A DNA stretch of 64,000 nucleotides from Longilinea arvoryzae (GCF_001050235.1 NZ_DF967972.1:3686724-3750723); one strand, 5' to 3'. Positions 8,008-17,593 are shown, counted from the first letter of the stretch. The notes: generated by a model not told the origin, from the sequence alone. Numbers and translations are program-made.

Positions 8008-8616
8008 TCAATCCGCTGGAGTTGCTTGGTGTGCAATGCGGGCGAATTGGCGCAGGCTATCCAGAAGCTCATCGTCTGTCTGCGGCGCGCCGGGCAGGTC
8101 GTTCCAGTATTTGCCGATCATGCCATTCGAATGGGCATCCGAATCGCACAGCAGCGCCAGGCCGTACCGTTCGGCCTGACTGCGGATCTCGCTTTCGCGG
8201 GCCGGTGGTGTGTTATTCGAACGCACTTCGATGGCATCCGGCGGATAGATCCCCAGGTCCGCGTGAATGCAGGAAGCCCAGCGAAAAGGGTGCGCCAGGG
8301 CGATGAAACCGCCTTGATCGCGCACAAAACGCCATAAGGATGGATAATCCCAATCCCTGCGCTCCAGGCGACCCTCCCGCAGCCCCAGCACCAGCCAGTC
8401 TTCCTGGTCGGCGGTAATCTCGATCCCGCTGAAAATCCGAAACGGCGAAAAATCGCGCCTTAACTCCGCCAGGCGGGCATCCGGCACGAGTCTGAAATGA
8501 TTGGTAAACGCCAGGCCTTCCAATCCGGCCGCGATCGCGGTCCGAACCTGACTCTCATCCGTATCCGTTGCACAGGGCGAGCGGTCTCGATCATGAACGT
8601 GCAAATCAACGCGCAT
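8008..8616 (-). CDS. PHP-domain phosphoesterase
   Basis: 202 aa. Metal-binding PHP motifs appear in order: 'DLHVHD' (residues 4-9), 'GLAFTNH' (about 34-40), 'GIEI' (about 64-67), 'ALAHPFR' (about 105), 'EVRSNN' (about 128) and 'LLCDSDAHS' (about 155-163). The family hydrolyses phosphoester bonds with a multi-metal centre; the substrate of this stand-alone protein is unknown. AAAGGA precedes the ATG. It converges on repeat copy A. Confidence 0.87.
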   Translation of the reverse strand: MRVDLHVHDRDRSPCATDTDESQVRTAIAAGLEGLAFTNHFRLVPDARLAELRRDFSPFRIFSGIEITADQEDWLVLGLREGRLERRDWDYPSLWRFVRDQGGFIALAHPFRWASCIHADLGIYPPDAIEVRSNNTPPARESEIRSQAERYGLALLCDSDAHSNGMIGKYWNDLPGAPQTDDELLDSLRQFARIAHQATPAD

Positions 8617-8682
8617 TAATCAATCCTTTCCATTAAACAAACCGCTCTATTCTATCAGAAATGAAACACCCGGGCGGGAATC

Positions 8683-8717
8683 AAAAAAAGCAGGCCGTCC
8701 TGTGATCGGCGGCCTGC
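8683..8717 (-). terminator. Rho-independent terminator of the ferritin gene
   Basis: Read on the minus strand, GCAGGCCG/CGGCCTGC arms (8690-8697 and 8710-8717) are followed by a run of seven T. Confidence 0.75.
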
Positions 8718-8735
8718 CCTTGAATTCCTTACGAC

Positions 8736-9224
8736 TTAATCACCATGCGCCAGGTAGGCTTCCATCATGACCAGATTCTTCTCGCCAACGCGCTGGACGA
8801 TCTGCAACAGATCGCGCATCGTCGATACTTCTTCGAGCTGCTCGTTGACGTACCAATTCAGGAATTGCTGCCCCAGATAGTCTTTCTTGGCAACCGCAAT
8901 ATCCATCAAATGGTTGATCTGATCCGTGACATCCTCTTCCCACTTCAACGCCAGACCAATGGCTTCCTCGGCCGCGGCAAATTTGGCTTTAGGAGCAGCG
9001 ACCGTCGGAATGATCACATCGCCTCCCGCTTCGACGACATATTTGATGAACTTCATGGCGTGTTCGTTCTCTTCGGCAGCCTGCTTATAAAATAAACCGG
9101 CCAGCTTCTTGAGCGCCTGGGTATCAAAATGGACCGCAATACTGTTGTATTGCAGTGAAGCGGCAAATTCGCGCCCGATCTGGGCATTGATTTCATCATT
9201 GAGCTCTTTGCTGATCATACTCAT
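8736..9224 (-). CDS. Ferritin (non-heme, bacterial)
   Basis: 162 aa four-helix ferritin. Diiron ligands are in place: Glu in 'GREFAASLQY' (about 18), Glu and His in 'AAEENEHAMKF' (about 51 and 54), Glu in 'LKWEEDVTDQI' (about 95) and the Glu/Gln pair in 'YVNEQLEEV' (about 128). It forms a 24-mer cage that oxidises Fe(II) and stores iron. No heme-ligand Met typical of bacterioferritin is evident. AGGAAAAG precedes the first ATG. Monocistronic with its own terminator; no Fur-type operator was recognised. Confidence 0.92.
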   Translation of the reverse strand: MSMISKELNDEINAQIGREFAASLQYNSIAVHFDTQALKKLAGLFYKQAAEENEHAMKFIKYVVEAGGDVIIPTVAAPKAKFAAAEEAIGLALKWEEDVTDQINHLMDIAVAKKDYLGQQFLNWYVNEQLEEVSTMRDLLQIVQRVGEKNLVMMEAYLAHGD

Positions 9225-9328
9225 CAGGTTCTTTTCCTTTCTACTTTTCGTTATGTCGGTCAGCCATAGAGTTCATTGTAGCATAAATAGGATAATAATA
9301 ATCTTAATATGTCGCAAATCGTCGAACT

Positions 9329-10087
9329 TTACTTCACAGCCATTCCTTTTTCACGGGCCGCCAGAGCCAGGTAAAGCGCCACCGAACCCGCCACGGCAGC
9401 GTTCAGCGATTCGATCTGCCCGCGCATCGGCAGCCGCATGAGCACATCGCAGCTCTTTCGAACCAGCGGACGCATGCCTTCGCCCTCGTTGCCCACCACC
9501 AGCGCCAGCGGTCCGTCCAGCCGCACCGAGTGAGCCAGTTGAGCTTCCTCGCCGCCTTCCAATCCGATCACCCAGGCTCCGGCTTTCTTCAGGTCGACGA
9601 TGGCCTGCGCCAGGTTGACCGGCGCCACCCGCAAATGCTCGCTGGCGCCAACCGAGGCATGGACCACCGCCGGCGTGACGCCGGCCGCCCGCGCCAACGG
9701 CATGACCACGCCGTGCACGCCCACCACCTCGGCTGTACGCAGCAGGGTTCCCAGGTTCTGCGGATTTTGAATCATGTCCAATACCAGCACGAAGAGGGGC
9801 TCTCTGCGTTCCTTCGCGTATATGAGAATGTCGGCCAGCGCGGCGTACGGATAAGCGCTGGTTTCCAACGCGATGCCCTGCGCCTGCTCACTCGCTTCGT
9901 CAAGCCCATCAATCTGCCCGCGCGTCACGCGTTCGACTTTCAACTTACGCGCCGCAGCCAGCTTGAGGATCTCGGCGACTTTGCCCTTCTCCTCCACGCC
10001 GGCCGCCAGCCACAAGCGAAAAACGTCCCGGCGTCTGGCGCGCAGCACCTCATAAACCGGATTGCGTCCGGTGATCCATTCTCTCAT
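9329..10087 (-). CDS. rlmB: 23S rRNA 2'-O-methyltransferase, RlmB/TrmH (SpoU) family
   Basis: 252 aa. An N-terminal substrate-binding domain ('EWITGRNPVYEVLRARRRDVF', residues 3-23) precedes the knotted SPOUT domain. SpoU motifs are clear: 'VLDMIQNPQNLGTLLRTAEVVGVHGVV' (motif 1, Asn/Arg), 'ALVVGNEGEGMRPLVRKSCDVLMRLPMRGQIESLNAAVAGSVALY' (motifs 2 and 3). RlmB methylates G2251 of 23S rRNA using SAM. The start at 10087 is chosen for its GGAAG site and conserved N-terminus. It follows cysS, with a terminator-like hairpin between. Confidence 0.92.
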   Translation of the reverse strand: MREWITGRNPVYEVLRARRRDVFRLWLAAGVEEKGKVAEILKLAAARKLKVERVTRGQIDGLDEASEQAQGIALETSAYPYAALADILIYAKERREPLFVLVLDMIQNPQNLGTLLRTAEVVGVHGVVMPLARAAGVTPAVVHASVGASEHLRVAPVNLAQAIVDLKKAGAWVIGLEGGEEAQLAHSVRLDGPLALVVGNEGEGMRPLVRKSCDVLMRLPMRGQIESLNAAVAGSVALYLALAAREKGMAVK

Positions 10088-10130
10088 CTGTGCTTCCTTT
10101 TCACTGTCAAACTTAATGGCGTGGTTGGTC

Positions 10131-10174
10131 AAAAAAAGGGCGATGCGGTTCATCCTGCCGAGCATCGCCCTTTT
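10131..10174 (-). terminator. Terminator/attenuator between cysS and rlmB
   Basis: On the minus strand AAAAGGGCGATGC pairs with GCATCGCCCTTTT and the run continues as seven T. It sits in the 99-base gap, so rlmB expression may be lower than cysS or come from readthrough. Confidence 0.7.
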
Positions 10175-10186
10175 CAGGTGTCGAAA

Positions 10187-11587
10187 TCAATCAAAATGCC
10201 AGGTACTGCCTTCCTTCGAATCCTCGAGTGTCACGCCCAGCGCCTTCAACCGGTCGCGCACCAGATCCGAGAGCGCCCATAACTTTTGCTTGCGCAGTTC
10301 ACCGCGCACCTCCAGCAGCAGGTCGATGAATGGACCGGCCTCGCCGCCGCCCGTCTCGGCCTTCTTCAAGGTCAGGCCGAGCACGCCCGCCAGCCTGTGC
10401 AGGTGATCCTGCGCGGGCTTCAATTCGGCGTCGCTGGCGCCGTCGGCGCGAGTCTGGTTGATTACGCGCACCAATTCGAAAAGCGCAGCCAGCGCACCAG
10501 CGGAGTTGAAATCATCGTCCATGGCATCGATGAAGGCCTGCTCGCTGGCCTTTTCCTGCCCGCTCAGCACCGACCGGCTGGCATCCGGCGCACCCTTCGC
10601 GCCCGGCAAGGCCGGTTTTAGCGCCGAAGCGAGGCGCTCGACACCCTTCTCAGCCTGGTCGATGACCTCATTATTAAAAGTAAGCGGACCGCGGTAACCC
10701 GAATTGAGCACCATGAAGCGCATGATATCCGCGCTGTGCTGGGCCAAAAAATTTTCGATGGTCACGATGTTACCCACCGATTTGGACATCTTCTCGCTAC
10801 CCAACTGCAGCATGCCATTGTGCACCCAGTAGCGCGCGAAAGGCTTGCCGGTCAGGGATTCGGTCTGGGCGATTTCGTTTTCGTGGTGCGGGAACACCAG
10901 GTCGTTGCCGCCGCCGTGAATGTCGATTTGCTCGCCCAGGTGATGCAGATTCATCGCCGAGCATTCGATGTGCCAGCCGGGGCGCCCCTGACCCCACGGG
11001 CTCTCCCAGGCGGGTTCGCCGGGTTTGGCGCCTTTCCACAGGGCAAAATCCATCGGGTTCTCTTTCAACTCACCCACTTCGATGCGCGCGCCGGCCTGCA
11101 TGTCATCCAGCTTGCGTCCGGAAAGCCGCCCGTAATCCGCGTCCTTTTCCACCCGGAAGTACACGTCCCCGCCGGCAGGGTAGGCATAACCGCGATCGAT
11201 CAGGCCCTGAATCATGGCGATAATCTGCGGGATTTCCTGCGTGGCGCGCGGGTTGATGCTGGCCGGGAGGACGTTCAAGCCCTGCAGGTCCTTGGCGTAA
11301 TCCTGGATATAGCCTTCGGCGAGTTTGAAAGGATCGACGCCTTGCTGGTTGGCGCGGTTGATGATCTTATCATCCACATCGGTGAAGTTCATGACGAATT
11401 TCACTTCGTAACCGCGGAACAGCAGGTAGCGCCGGATGATGTCGAAAACCAGCGCCGACATGGCATGCCCAACATGCGCCTTACTGTAAACGGTCGGGCC
11501 GCAAACGTACATGCGCACCTTGCCGGGTTCGAGTGTGTCGAATTCCTCTTTCCGGCGGGACAGGGTATTGTATATTTTTAAGGACAT
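10187..11587 (-). CDS. cysS: Cysteinyl-tRNA synthetase
   Basis: 466 aa, standard length. Class I signature '[15 protein letters not shown]' (about 29-43, HIGH box as HVGH) and '[10 protein letters not shown]' (KMSKS, about 270). Zinc ligands: Cys29 in YVCGPTVY, Cys in '[14 protein letters not shown]', and His/Glu in '[12 protein letters not shown]'. It charges tRNA-Cys. It begins 19 bases after the PIN/TRAM gene and is probably co-transcribed with it. Confidence 0.97.
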   Translation of the reverse strand: MSLKIYNTLSRRKEEFDTLEPGKVRMYVCGPTVYSKAHVGHAMSALVFDIIRRYLLFRGYEVKFVMNFTDVDDKIINRANQQGVDPFKLAEGYIQDYAKDLQGLNVLPASINPRATQEIPQIIAMIQGLIDRGYAYPAGGDVYFRVEKDADYGRLSGRKLDDMQAGARIEVGELKENPMDFALWKGAKPGEPAWESPWGQGRPGWHIECSAMNLHHLGEQIDIHGGGNDLVFPHHENEIAQTESLTGKPFARYWVHNGMLQLGSEKMSKSVGNIVTIENFLAQHSADIMRFMVLNSGYRGPLTFNNEVIDQAEKGVERLASALKPALPGAKGAPDASRSVLSGQEKASEQAFIDAMDDDFNSAGALAALFELVRVINQTRADGASDAELKPAQDHLHRLAGVLGLTLKKAETGGGEAGPFIDLLLEVRGELRKQKLWALSDLVRDRLKALGVTLEDSKEGSTWHFD

Positions 11588-11606
11588 CGCGGTCTTCCTC
11601 TCTCGG

Positions 11607-12707
11607 TTAACGATCGCGTTCTTCGGGTCGCGCGAAGATCATACGCCCGGCCGCAGTTTGCAAAACCTTGGTTACCGTCACCGGAATTTCCTGATTCATG
11701 TAGTCCCGACCGTTTTCGACAACCACCATGGTGCCGTCATCCATATAGCCGACGCCCTGGTTCAATTCCTTGCCTTCCTGAATGACGCGAATGGCCAGCG
11801 CTTCACCCGGCAGGAGCACCGATTTGACGGCGTTGGCCAGTTCATTGACGTTCAGCACCAGCACGCCCTGCAACTCGGCGATGCGGTTGAGGTTGTAATC
11901 ATTGGTCAGGATGGGACATTTCATCTGGCGGGCCAGAATGACCAGCTTGTCATCCACCTCGCGCACACCCTCGACGTCGATGTCGGTCAGGCGCACCGGA
12001 ATGGATGGTTCTTTCTGCAGGGCTGCGAGCACTTCCATGCCGCGCCGGCCGCGCTGCCTGCGCAGACTGTCCGGCGAGTCGGCGATATATTGCAACTCGG
12101 CCAGCACAAAGTGCGGGATAAGCAGCGCTCCCGGCAGGAAGCCGGTGTGGGCGATGTCAGCAATGCGCCCGTCGATGATCACGCTGGTGTCGAGCAGTAT
12201 GGTGCGGCTATCTGCCCAATTCAGGCCGGTCTCGTGGCCGTGCGCTTCGGCGCCAGCGCCGCCGGCCTTACCCGTGATGGCGCTGAAAACGCTGAAAAGG
12301 TCCGACTGGCGCATCACGAAAACGGAAACGCCCAAGTACCCAAAGATCAGCACACCCAGGAAGGGCAGGATGTTACCGAACGGATCTGGCAGCAGGGAAA
12401 TGGGGAACGCCAAAAGCGCGGCGACCAGAAGCCCCGCGATCAATCCGACGAATGCGGAAAATAAGGACTGCGCAGAAATGCGCCCCAACAGCGAACGCAA
12501 TGCGCGTACCGGACGGGTTGTGATAAACGGCGTGAGAATTAATCCCACCAAAGCGCCAACCAGGCCGATGGTAAACGCATACTGTTCAACGGTGAAATTC
12601 GTCACCCCGGGGCCGATTGCCAGGCGTCCCAAGTGCGTGCCCCAGTACACGCCCAGAATTGCGAAAACAATCATGCCAATTAAACGAAAAATGAAATCAA
12701 TGCTCAT
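11607..12707 (-). CDS. PIN/TRAM-domain membrane protein (YacL type)
   Basis: 366 aa. Four membrane helices occupy about residues 1-130. A PIN nuclease domain follows ('[16 protein letters not shown]' with catalytic Asp, '[11 protein letters not shown]' with Glu, '[24 protein letters not shown]' with two more Asp), then a C-terminal TRAM RNA-binding domain ('[34 protein letters not shown]'). All acidic PIN residues are present, so RNase activity is plausible. This architecture matches Bacillus YacL, of uncertain role. The start at 12707 has AGGAGT 8 bases upstream; the longer ORF start lacks one. Confidence 0.9.
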   Translation of the reverse strand: MSIDFIFRLIGMIVFAILGVYWGTHLGRLAIGPGVTNFTVEQYAFTIGLVGALVGLILTPFITTRPVRALRSLLGRISAQSLFSAFVGLIAGLLVAALLAFPISLLPDPFGNILPFLGVLIFGYLGVSVFVMRQSDLFSVFSAITGKAGGAGAEAHGHETGLNWADSRTILLDTSVIIDGRIADIAHTGFLPGALLIPHFVLAELQYIADSPDSLRRQRGRRGMEVLAALQKEPSIPVRLTDIDVEGVREVDDKLVILARQMKCPILTNDYNLNRIAELQGVLVLNVNELANAVKSVLLPGEALAIRVIQEGKELNQGVGYMDDGTMVVVENGRDYMNQEIPVTVTKVLQTAAGRMIFARPEERDR

Positions 12708-12862
12708 AATAATGACTCCTTGACCCCATGTTAAGGTACAGAATAAAAAGGGAATGATGTCATAAAATGATAGCACTTGTCAAAGGGCAAGTCAATAAAG
12801 CCATCTGTATAATATTGTTGACACCCACCCCAGGCCATGATAAAATTTCGCAGTTCGTGACC

Positions 12863-12935
12863 GCCCCCATCGTCTAGTGGCCCAGGACGTGGCCCTCTCA
12901 AGGCCAAAACTCCGGTTCGAATCCGGATGGGGGCA
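12863..12935 (+). tRNA. tRNA-Glu (CTC)
   Basis: A full cloverleaf is visible: acceptor GCCCCCA/TGGGGGC (12863-12869, 12928-12934), D arm with GTC...GAC, anticodon stem TGGCC/GGCCA around loop CTCTCAA (anticodon CTC, Glu GAG codon), and T arm TCCGG-TTCGAAT-CCGGA. A73 is the discriminator; CCA is not encoded. A terminator follows. Confidence 0.96.
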
Positions 12936-12946
12936 CACTCCAATAT

Positions 12947-12968
12947 CCGCTGAAAGGCGGTTTTTTTT
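12947..12968 (+). terminator. Terminator after tRNA-Glu
   Basis: CCGCT/GGCGG hairpin (12947-12960, four Watson-Crick pairs and one G-T) is followed by eight T. Confidence 0.78.
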
Positions 12969-13011
12969 ATCCCTCGCACCCATCGGGTGCAGGCACCTCG
13001 ATGGTGTGAGA

Positions 13012-13030
13012 GGGCCATAACTCCGGTTCG
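13012..13030 (+). repeat. Partial copy of the tRNA-Glu 3' half
   Basis: GGGCCATAACTCCGGTTCG here matches 12901-12919 of the tRNA (anticodon-stem 3' side, variable loop, start of T arm) at 17 of 19 bases, in the same orientation, 111 bases downstream. It stops inside the T loop and directly abuts the 3' end of the aldo/keto reductase gene. It may be a recombination scar or decayed duplicate. Confidence 0.5.
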
Positions 13031-13043
13031 TTTATACCCGAAC

Positions 13044-13853
13044 TCAGGCAAGCCGCTGCATTTCTTCTTCGCTCAATCGGATATCCGCCGCCAGCAGATT
13101 CTCGGCTTGGTGCCGCGGATCGAGGGACATGGGGATGGTAATGACACGCGGCTGCGTGGTCAGCCAGGCCAGGGCAATCTGATACGGCGAAACGCCGCGA
13201 GACCCGGCCATTGCCAACAGGTTCTTATTGCCTTTCACGAAGCGATGTTTCACTGGCGTGTAAGCTGTAAGCAAGATATCGTTCTGCTGGCAGTATTCCA
13301 GAACACCATTGAGTACATAGGTACGATCCGGAACGCAATAGGAGACCTGGTCGGTCAGAAGCGGCGTTTCAGCCAACCGCTCAGCCTGCTTGAGGAGCTT
13401 CAAATTAAAATTGCTTACCCCAAGATGGCGCACCTTCCCCTGCCGAACCAGTACATTGAGGGCCCGAAAGGTTTCCGGCAGGTTCATCCCCTGCTTTGGC
13501 CAGTGGATCAGGTACAAATCCAGGTAATCCATTTCCAATCGGCGCAGGCTGCTTTCGCAACAGCGCAGCACATCCTCGTACGCCAGATGATCCGGAGAGA
13601 CTTTCGATGTAAGGAAGAGCTTATCACGCGCCACGCCGCTTTCACGCACCGCCTTGCCGAGCAATTCTTCTGCGTGACCCGCCGCATAGACTTCAGCCGT
13701 ATCGAAAAGCGTATAGCCCAATTCCAGCGCTGATCGCAATGCGGCCATGAAACGATCATCGCCTGTCAGATCAGCGTTTTCCTGACCGCCAATCGTCCAG
13801 GTTCCAAATCCGATCTTGGGGATAAGCAATTCGCGAATCGTCTCGTATCTCAT
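13044..13853 (-). CDS. Aldo/keto reductase
   Basis: 269 aa TIM-barrel NADPH-dependent reductase. Catalytic tetrad residues: Asp and Tyr in 'LFDTAEVYAAGHAEELLGKAV' (about 47-55), Lys in 'LFLTSKVSPDH' (about 75-80) and His in 'DLYLIHWPKQG' (about 107). Cofactor-binding C-terminus 'VITIPMSLDPRHQAENL' is present, though the usual R/KS is 'IPMSLDPRHQ'. The substrate is unknown. The ATG at 13853 starts at the conserved beta-hairpin; upstream ATGs at 13877 and 13943 add non-conserved sequence. Confidence 0.9.
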   Translation of the reverse strand: MRYETIRELLIPKIGFGTWTIGGQENADLTGDDRFMAALRSALELGYTLFDTAEVYAAGHAEELLGKAVRESGVARDKLFLTSKVSPDHLAYEDVLRCCESSLRRLEMDYLDLYLIHWPKQGMNLPETFRALNVLVRQGKVRHLGVSNFNLKLLKQAERLAETPLLTDQVSYCVPDRTYVLNGVLEYCQQNDILLTAYTPVKHRFVKGNKNLLAMAGSRGVSPYQIALAWLTTQPRVITIPMSLDPRHQAENLLAADIRLSEEEMQRLA

Positions 13854-14104
13854 CCAAAGAATTATAGACCCGGTCATGGCACCAAAGTGCCAGACAGGCT
13901 TCGGATTTATGGATATCCAAGGTCGCCCGCCTCCGACCTCCAAGGCATTTCAATCTCCGCCTTGATCCCCGCCATGGTTTGGGCGGCAAACGCCCGGCTA
14001 GGGCGACCTTCGGCTGCAATCTTCCGCACGGTTCTGGCGACGCCTTTTCGACAACCGGTCTTCCTGGCATGTACATCTTTTCCCGCCGGCAGGAAGGAAT
14101 AATC
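13854..14104. other. Spacer with no supported gene
   Basis: About 250 bases between the aldo/keto reductase start and the SPFH gene end. Open frames exist on both strands but none has a ribosome binding site or recognisable protein pattern. It might hold decayed coding sequence. Confidence 0.4.
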
Positions 14105-15085
14105 TCAAGGCGTCGAAGTCGGTTCCAGGACTGCCGTGGCACCGGTCAGGTCGATCAGGGGCAGCGAATCACCATTGCTGATGATCCACTTGCTGTTCTG
14201 GCTGAGTTCCCTGGCGATCAACACCTGGATGTACTGCTCGGCCAGCGCGCCCTTGCCGTCCAATTCGGCCAGCAGCGCTCGAATCCCGGCGATCTCGGCC
14301 TCGGAACTCATCTGAATGCGCTGGGCGTCGGCTTCGGCCATGCGGGTGATCTGGTAAGCGTCACCCTCGGCTTTCTTCTGGGCGGTATAAAATTCACTGT
14401 CGGCCAGTGTTTGCGCCTGGGCGGCATCCGCCACGGCTTTCTCTTGAAGCTGTTTGGCCACCATTTTGTCCTTGATGGCAGACACGACCTCGGCCGGGGG
14501 CGATGCATTCTGGATCTGGACCAGGATGAATTCGACGCCGTAACGGGCCTCCTTTTGCTGCAGGGACGTCATCAATTCCTGGTTGATATCCGCCCGCCCG
14601 TGCATGACATCATCCATCGAGCGCGTATTGACCAGATCCCGCAGCGTGCCTTTTACGAAACCGGCCACAATTTGTTCGGGTTCGGTGACCTCCAGCGCGA
14701 ACTTGACCGGATCCGTCACCCGGTAGGTATACAACAGCGACACATCCATGGTGACATCGTCGGCGGTCATGGCCGCCAGGTTATCGATCGTACCCGGACG
14801 TTCGGAGACGTTGAGGCCGATGACCGTGTCGACGAAGGGAATCTGGAAATGCCAGCCGGGCTGGTCGATGCCCACGAATCTTCCCCCACGTAAATGTAAG
14901 CCGCGTTCATATGGTCGAATTTTGTATACCGACGCCCGCGCCAACGAAAAGACCACGAAAAGGATGAACAGGGTCGCCACAATCAGCCCGGAATTTTTAC
15001 GCAGTTTTTCGATGAATGTGCGTGGAAGTTTACCTTTTGCTGGCTCTGCTGGAAGATCATCCACATGCTGGAATTCTTGAGACAT
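14105..15085 (-). CDS. SPFH/Band-7 (prohibitin-like) membrane protein
   Basis: 326 aa. One N-terminal membrane helix (about 33-53), then a Band-7 domain ('YKIRPYERGLHLRGGRFVGI' to about 230), then an Ala/Glu/Gln-rich coiled coil ('AVADAAQAQTLADSEFYTAQKKAEGDAYQ', about 225-280). Such proteins form large ring or cage assemblies at membranes and help control membrane proteases. AGGGAGGAA precedes the ATG. Single gene; no FtsH or NfeD gene is adjacent. Confidence 0.9.
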   Translation of the reverse strand: MSQEFQHVDDLPAEPAKGKLPRTFIEKLRKNSGLIVATLFILFVVFSLARASVYKIRPYERGLHLRGGRFVGIDQPGWHFQIPFVDTVIGLNVSERPGTIDNLAAMTADDVTMDVSLLYTYRVTDPVKFALEVTEPEQIVAGFVKGTLRDLVNTRSMDDVMHGRADINQELMTSLQQKEARYGVEFILVQIQNASPPAEVVSAIKDKMVAKQLQEKAVADAAQAQTLADSEFYTAQKKAEGDAYQITRMAEADAQRIQMSSEAEIAGIRALLAELDGKGALAEQYIQVLIARELSQNSKWIISNGDSLPLIDLTGATAVLEPTSTP

Positions 15086-15271
15086 TTTATTCCTCCCTGG
15101 TTGATATCATTTGATTTCGATCTTGCCGAAAAGAGTGCCTGTTGTGACAATTGTTTACCAATATTGTTCAATATTCATACTATCCGACCCTCCCGAAAAG
15201 TCAAATTCCTTGGCTTTTCTTAGGTTTTATCTCATTTCACAGCCCACCAAAATTGGCGATATAATCAAGCC

Positions 15272-15451
15272 ATGGATTGGATCGATTGGTTATTGGGGAT
15301 TGCTTTGATCGCGCTGGTTTGCGTGGCGATTGGCCTGATCTGGTCGCCCTACGGGTACATCGCCGGCGCATTGGTGGGTGGCTTTTTGGCCTGGCGCGCT
15401 CTCAGGCAACGTCGAAAGATAATCGAAGGACAAAAAGCGGAAAAGAAATAA
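15272..15451 (+). CDS. Small membrane protein, 59 aa
   Basis: Complete ORF starting MDWIDWLLGIALIALVCVAI and ending in a basic tail (RQRRKIIEGQKAEKK). Two hydrophobic helices (about 5-24 and 26-44) separated by a 'SPYGYIAG' turn, then a cytoplasmic Arg/Lys tail. No clear Shine-Dalgarno sequence. It is immediately followed by a strong terminator, which supports it being a real transcribed gene. No family recognised. Confidence 0.55.
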   Translation: MDWIDWLLGIALIALVCVAIGLIWSPYGYIAGALVGGFLAWRALRQRRKIIEGQKAEKK

Positions 15452-15488
15452 AGTGGGAAGCCCGATTGACGCTTCCCACTTTATTTTT
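15450..15488. terminator. Bidirectional terminator
   Basis: AAAGTGGGAAG/CTTCCCACTTT arms (15450-15460, 15472-15482) with an 11-base loop and flanking T/A tracts. It separates the small membrane protein gene from the convergent ABC-permease operon. Confidence 0.82.
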
Positions 15489-15515
15489 GGATACACACCT
15501 CTCCAGCCGATTCTC

Positions 15516-16343
15516 TTACTCTTTCAGAGCCCCCGCCATCAGACCGCGCAGGAAGTACCGTCCGAGGAAGATATAGACCAGCATGGTCGGCAGGGCTGCC
15601 ATGAAGGTGGCTGCCATCAAAACATTCCACTGGACGAGTTGACTTCCCGCCAGGTTGTTCAAGGCGACCGTCACCGGCCAGTGGGATTGGTTGGTCAGCA
15701 CGACCGCAAACAGGAATTCATTCCAGGCCTGGGTGAACTGCCAGATGATCACCACCGCGAAGCTCGGGGCGGATAACGGGAACATGATGTATTTGTACAT
15801 GCCCAGCAGACTGGCTCCATCCATGCGCCCCGCCTCGAGGATTTCGGTTGAAATTCCTGCGTAATAATTGCGAAAAATCAAAGTCGTGATGGGTATACCG
15901 TAGATGATATGCACCATCACCAGCCCGGGTAAGTCGCCGTACAGTTGGATCGACTGCATGAACTTCACCAGGGGGATCAAAATACTTTGATACGGGATGA
16001 ACATGCCAAACAGAATCAAGGAAAAAACGAGATTGGATCCCTTGAATTTCCATTTGGCGAGTAAATAGCCGTTCAACGAACCCAGTAACGCCGAAAGAAG
16101 CGCCTCTGGAATGACCATTTTCAGGCTGTTACTGATATTGGGCGCCAGTTGTTTGTAACCCGCGATGAAATTATCGATGTAGAGTCCCCCGCGCGGCAGA
16201 TCCCACATGGTTTTTAAATCGACCTGATTAAAAGGCTTGAAACCTGTCAGAAGCAGCAGGTAGATCGGCATCAGGTATACCAACGCCAGCAGGATCAGGA
16301 AGATATAAAATAGGATATTGATGATCGGTTTGCGGCGGGTCAT
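15516..16343 (-). CDS. Sugar ABC transporter permease (MalG type)
   Basis: 275 aa with six membrane helices. The EAA loop 'EILEAGRMDGASLLGMYKYIMFPLSAP' (about 185-210) contacts the ATPase. It forms the CUT1-type channel together with the permease encoded just upstream. The ATG at 16343 overlaps the upstream stop (ATGA), indicating coupling. Third gene of the operon binding protein - permease - permease; no ATPase follows. Confidence 0.92.
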   Translation of the reverse strand: MTRRKPIINILFYIFLILLALVYLMPIYLLLLTGFKPFNQVDLKTMWDLPRGGLYIDNFIAGYKQLAPNISNSLKMVIPEALLSALLGSLNGYLLAKWKFKGSNLVFSLILFGMFIPYQSILIPLVKFMQSIQLYGDLPGLVMVHIIYGIPITTLIFRNYYAGISTEILEAGRMDGASLLGMYKYIMFPLSAPSFAVVIIWQFTQAWNEFLFAVVLTNQSHWPVTVALNNLAGSQLVQWNVLMAATFMAALPTMLVYIFLGRYFLRGLMAGALKE

Positions 16344-17413
16344 AGTCTCGTCTCCGTGCGCATACTCTGAACCAGATAGGGGACCACCAGGACGGCCACG
16401 CTGATCAACATCAGGATACCAATCGCCGCGCCCTGGGCGTAATTCGTACCGTCGAAGGTCGTAACCCACATATAAATGCCCGGTACATCCAATCGAATAT
16501 CCTTATTTCCCAATGCAACGATCAGGTCGAAGATCTTCAGCGACATATGCCCGAGGATGATCACGGCGCTGAGGGTGACTGGCTGGAGCATCGGGAAGAC
16601 GATATACCGGTAAATGTCGAATTCGCTGGCGCCATCCACCCGGGCAGCTTCCCGCAGGTCATCGGAAATGGCGCGCATTCCGCCCAGGTAAAGCGCCATG
16701 GTATACCCCGAAAGCATCCACACGGCCGGAATCACCGTAAACGCCATCCCCCAGGGTTGGGGTGTGGAATGCCACAGGCTGATCAAAGAAGTCAATCCCA
16801 ATTTCTGAAAAATCAAATTGATGCCGGCGGTTCGATCTCCTGTCGCCGGATTCATCAACCATCCCCAAACAACGCCGGCCGCGATGAATGAAATCGACAT
16901 GGGAAAGAGATACAGGCTGCGAAAAATCGCTTCGCCCTTCAATCTTTGATCCAATAAAATGGCCAATGTCAGGCCGATCAGCAGGCAACCGGCAATGAAA
17001 AGCACTGTGAACATCACCGTGTTTCTGACATCGATGAGAAACCGCGGATCGTGAAATAATTCGCGATACTGCGCCAGTCCAACCCAGGTGAAATCCGGGT
17101 TGAGGCCTTTCCATTTGCTTAATGAAACTCGTATGGACCAACCGATGAAACCGTAGACGAAAATCGCGACGGCCACAATGGATGGAAAGAGAAGCGTAAT
17201 GGCCAGGAGGATCTCATTTTCGAACATCATAATGATGACAATAATGCCGCTATAAAAAATCAATCCGCTGACGAGCAGACCGATGGACGTGAAATTCGAA
17301 TTGAATAAGATCAGGCCGGTTCTGGAAATTAGGCTGATTGAAAAGATGCCCACCAGCATCAGGGCAATCGCAATCAGGAGCTTTGGCAGACTAAGCTTAA
17401 ATTTAAAGGTCAT
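16340..17413 (-). CDS. Sugar ABC transporter permease (MalF type)
   Basis: 357 aa. Two extra N-terminal hydrophobic helix pairs (about 9-95) precede the six-helix permease core. EAA loop: 'DDLREAARVDGASEFDIYRYIVFPMLQP' (about 265-292). 'NPATGDRTAGINLIFQ' is in the periplasmic loop. Paired with the downstream MalG-type permease by a 4-base overlap. Confidence 0.93.
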   Translation of the reverse strand: MTFKFKLSLPKLLIAIALMLVGIFSISLISRTGLILFNSNFTSIGLLVSGLIFYSGIIVIIMMFENEILLAITLLFPSIVAVAIFVYGFIGWSIRVSLSKWKGLNPDFTWVGLAQYRELFHDPRFLIDVRNTVMFTVLFIAGCLLIGLTLAILLDQRLKGEAIFRSLYLFPMSISFIAAGVVWGWLMNPATGDRTAGINLIFQKLGLTSLISLWHSTPQPWGMAFTVIPAVWMLSGYTMALYLGGMRAISDDLREAARVDGASEFDIYRYIVFPMLQPVTLSAVIILGHMSLKIFDLIVALGNKDIRLDVPGIYMWVTTFDGTNYAQGAAIGILMLISVAVLVVPYLVQSMRTETRL

Positions 17414-17567
17414 GGCTTGCCTCCCATCCAGTCATTGGAGACGAATTCCATCACTAAAATCATTCTAGCGCATTTTTCTCGTATAAACATAATTGATCAC
17501 CTGCTGCGCAAATGGAGGTCTGAACGGCTTTCAGGGCGGGCGTAATTGAGCTCCGGGTTTGGAAAAT

Positions 17568-17593
17568 GGACGGCTCCATGGATGGAGCCGTCC
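17568..17593 (-). terminator. Hairpin between binding-protein and permease genes
   Basis: A perfect 12-bp stem GGACGGCTCCAT/ATGGAGCCGTCC with a 2-base centre, followed on the minus strand by a short AT-rich run. Located 30 bases after the binding-protein stop. It probably works as a partial terminator or an mRNA 3'-end stabiliser giving more binding protein than permease. Confidence 0.6.

Noticed and set aside
13887..14102. Plus-strand ORF of 71 codons in the 13854-14104 spacer
   Set aside because: No ribosome binding site, no recognisable pattern, and competing frames on both strands.
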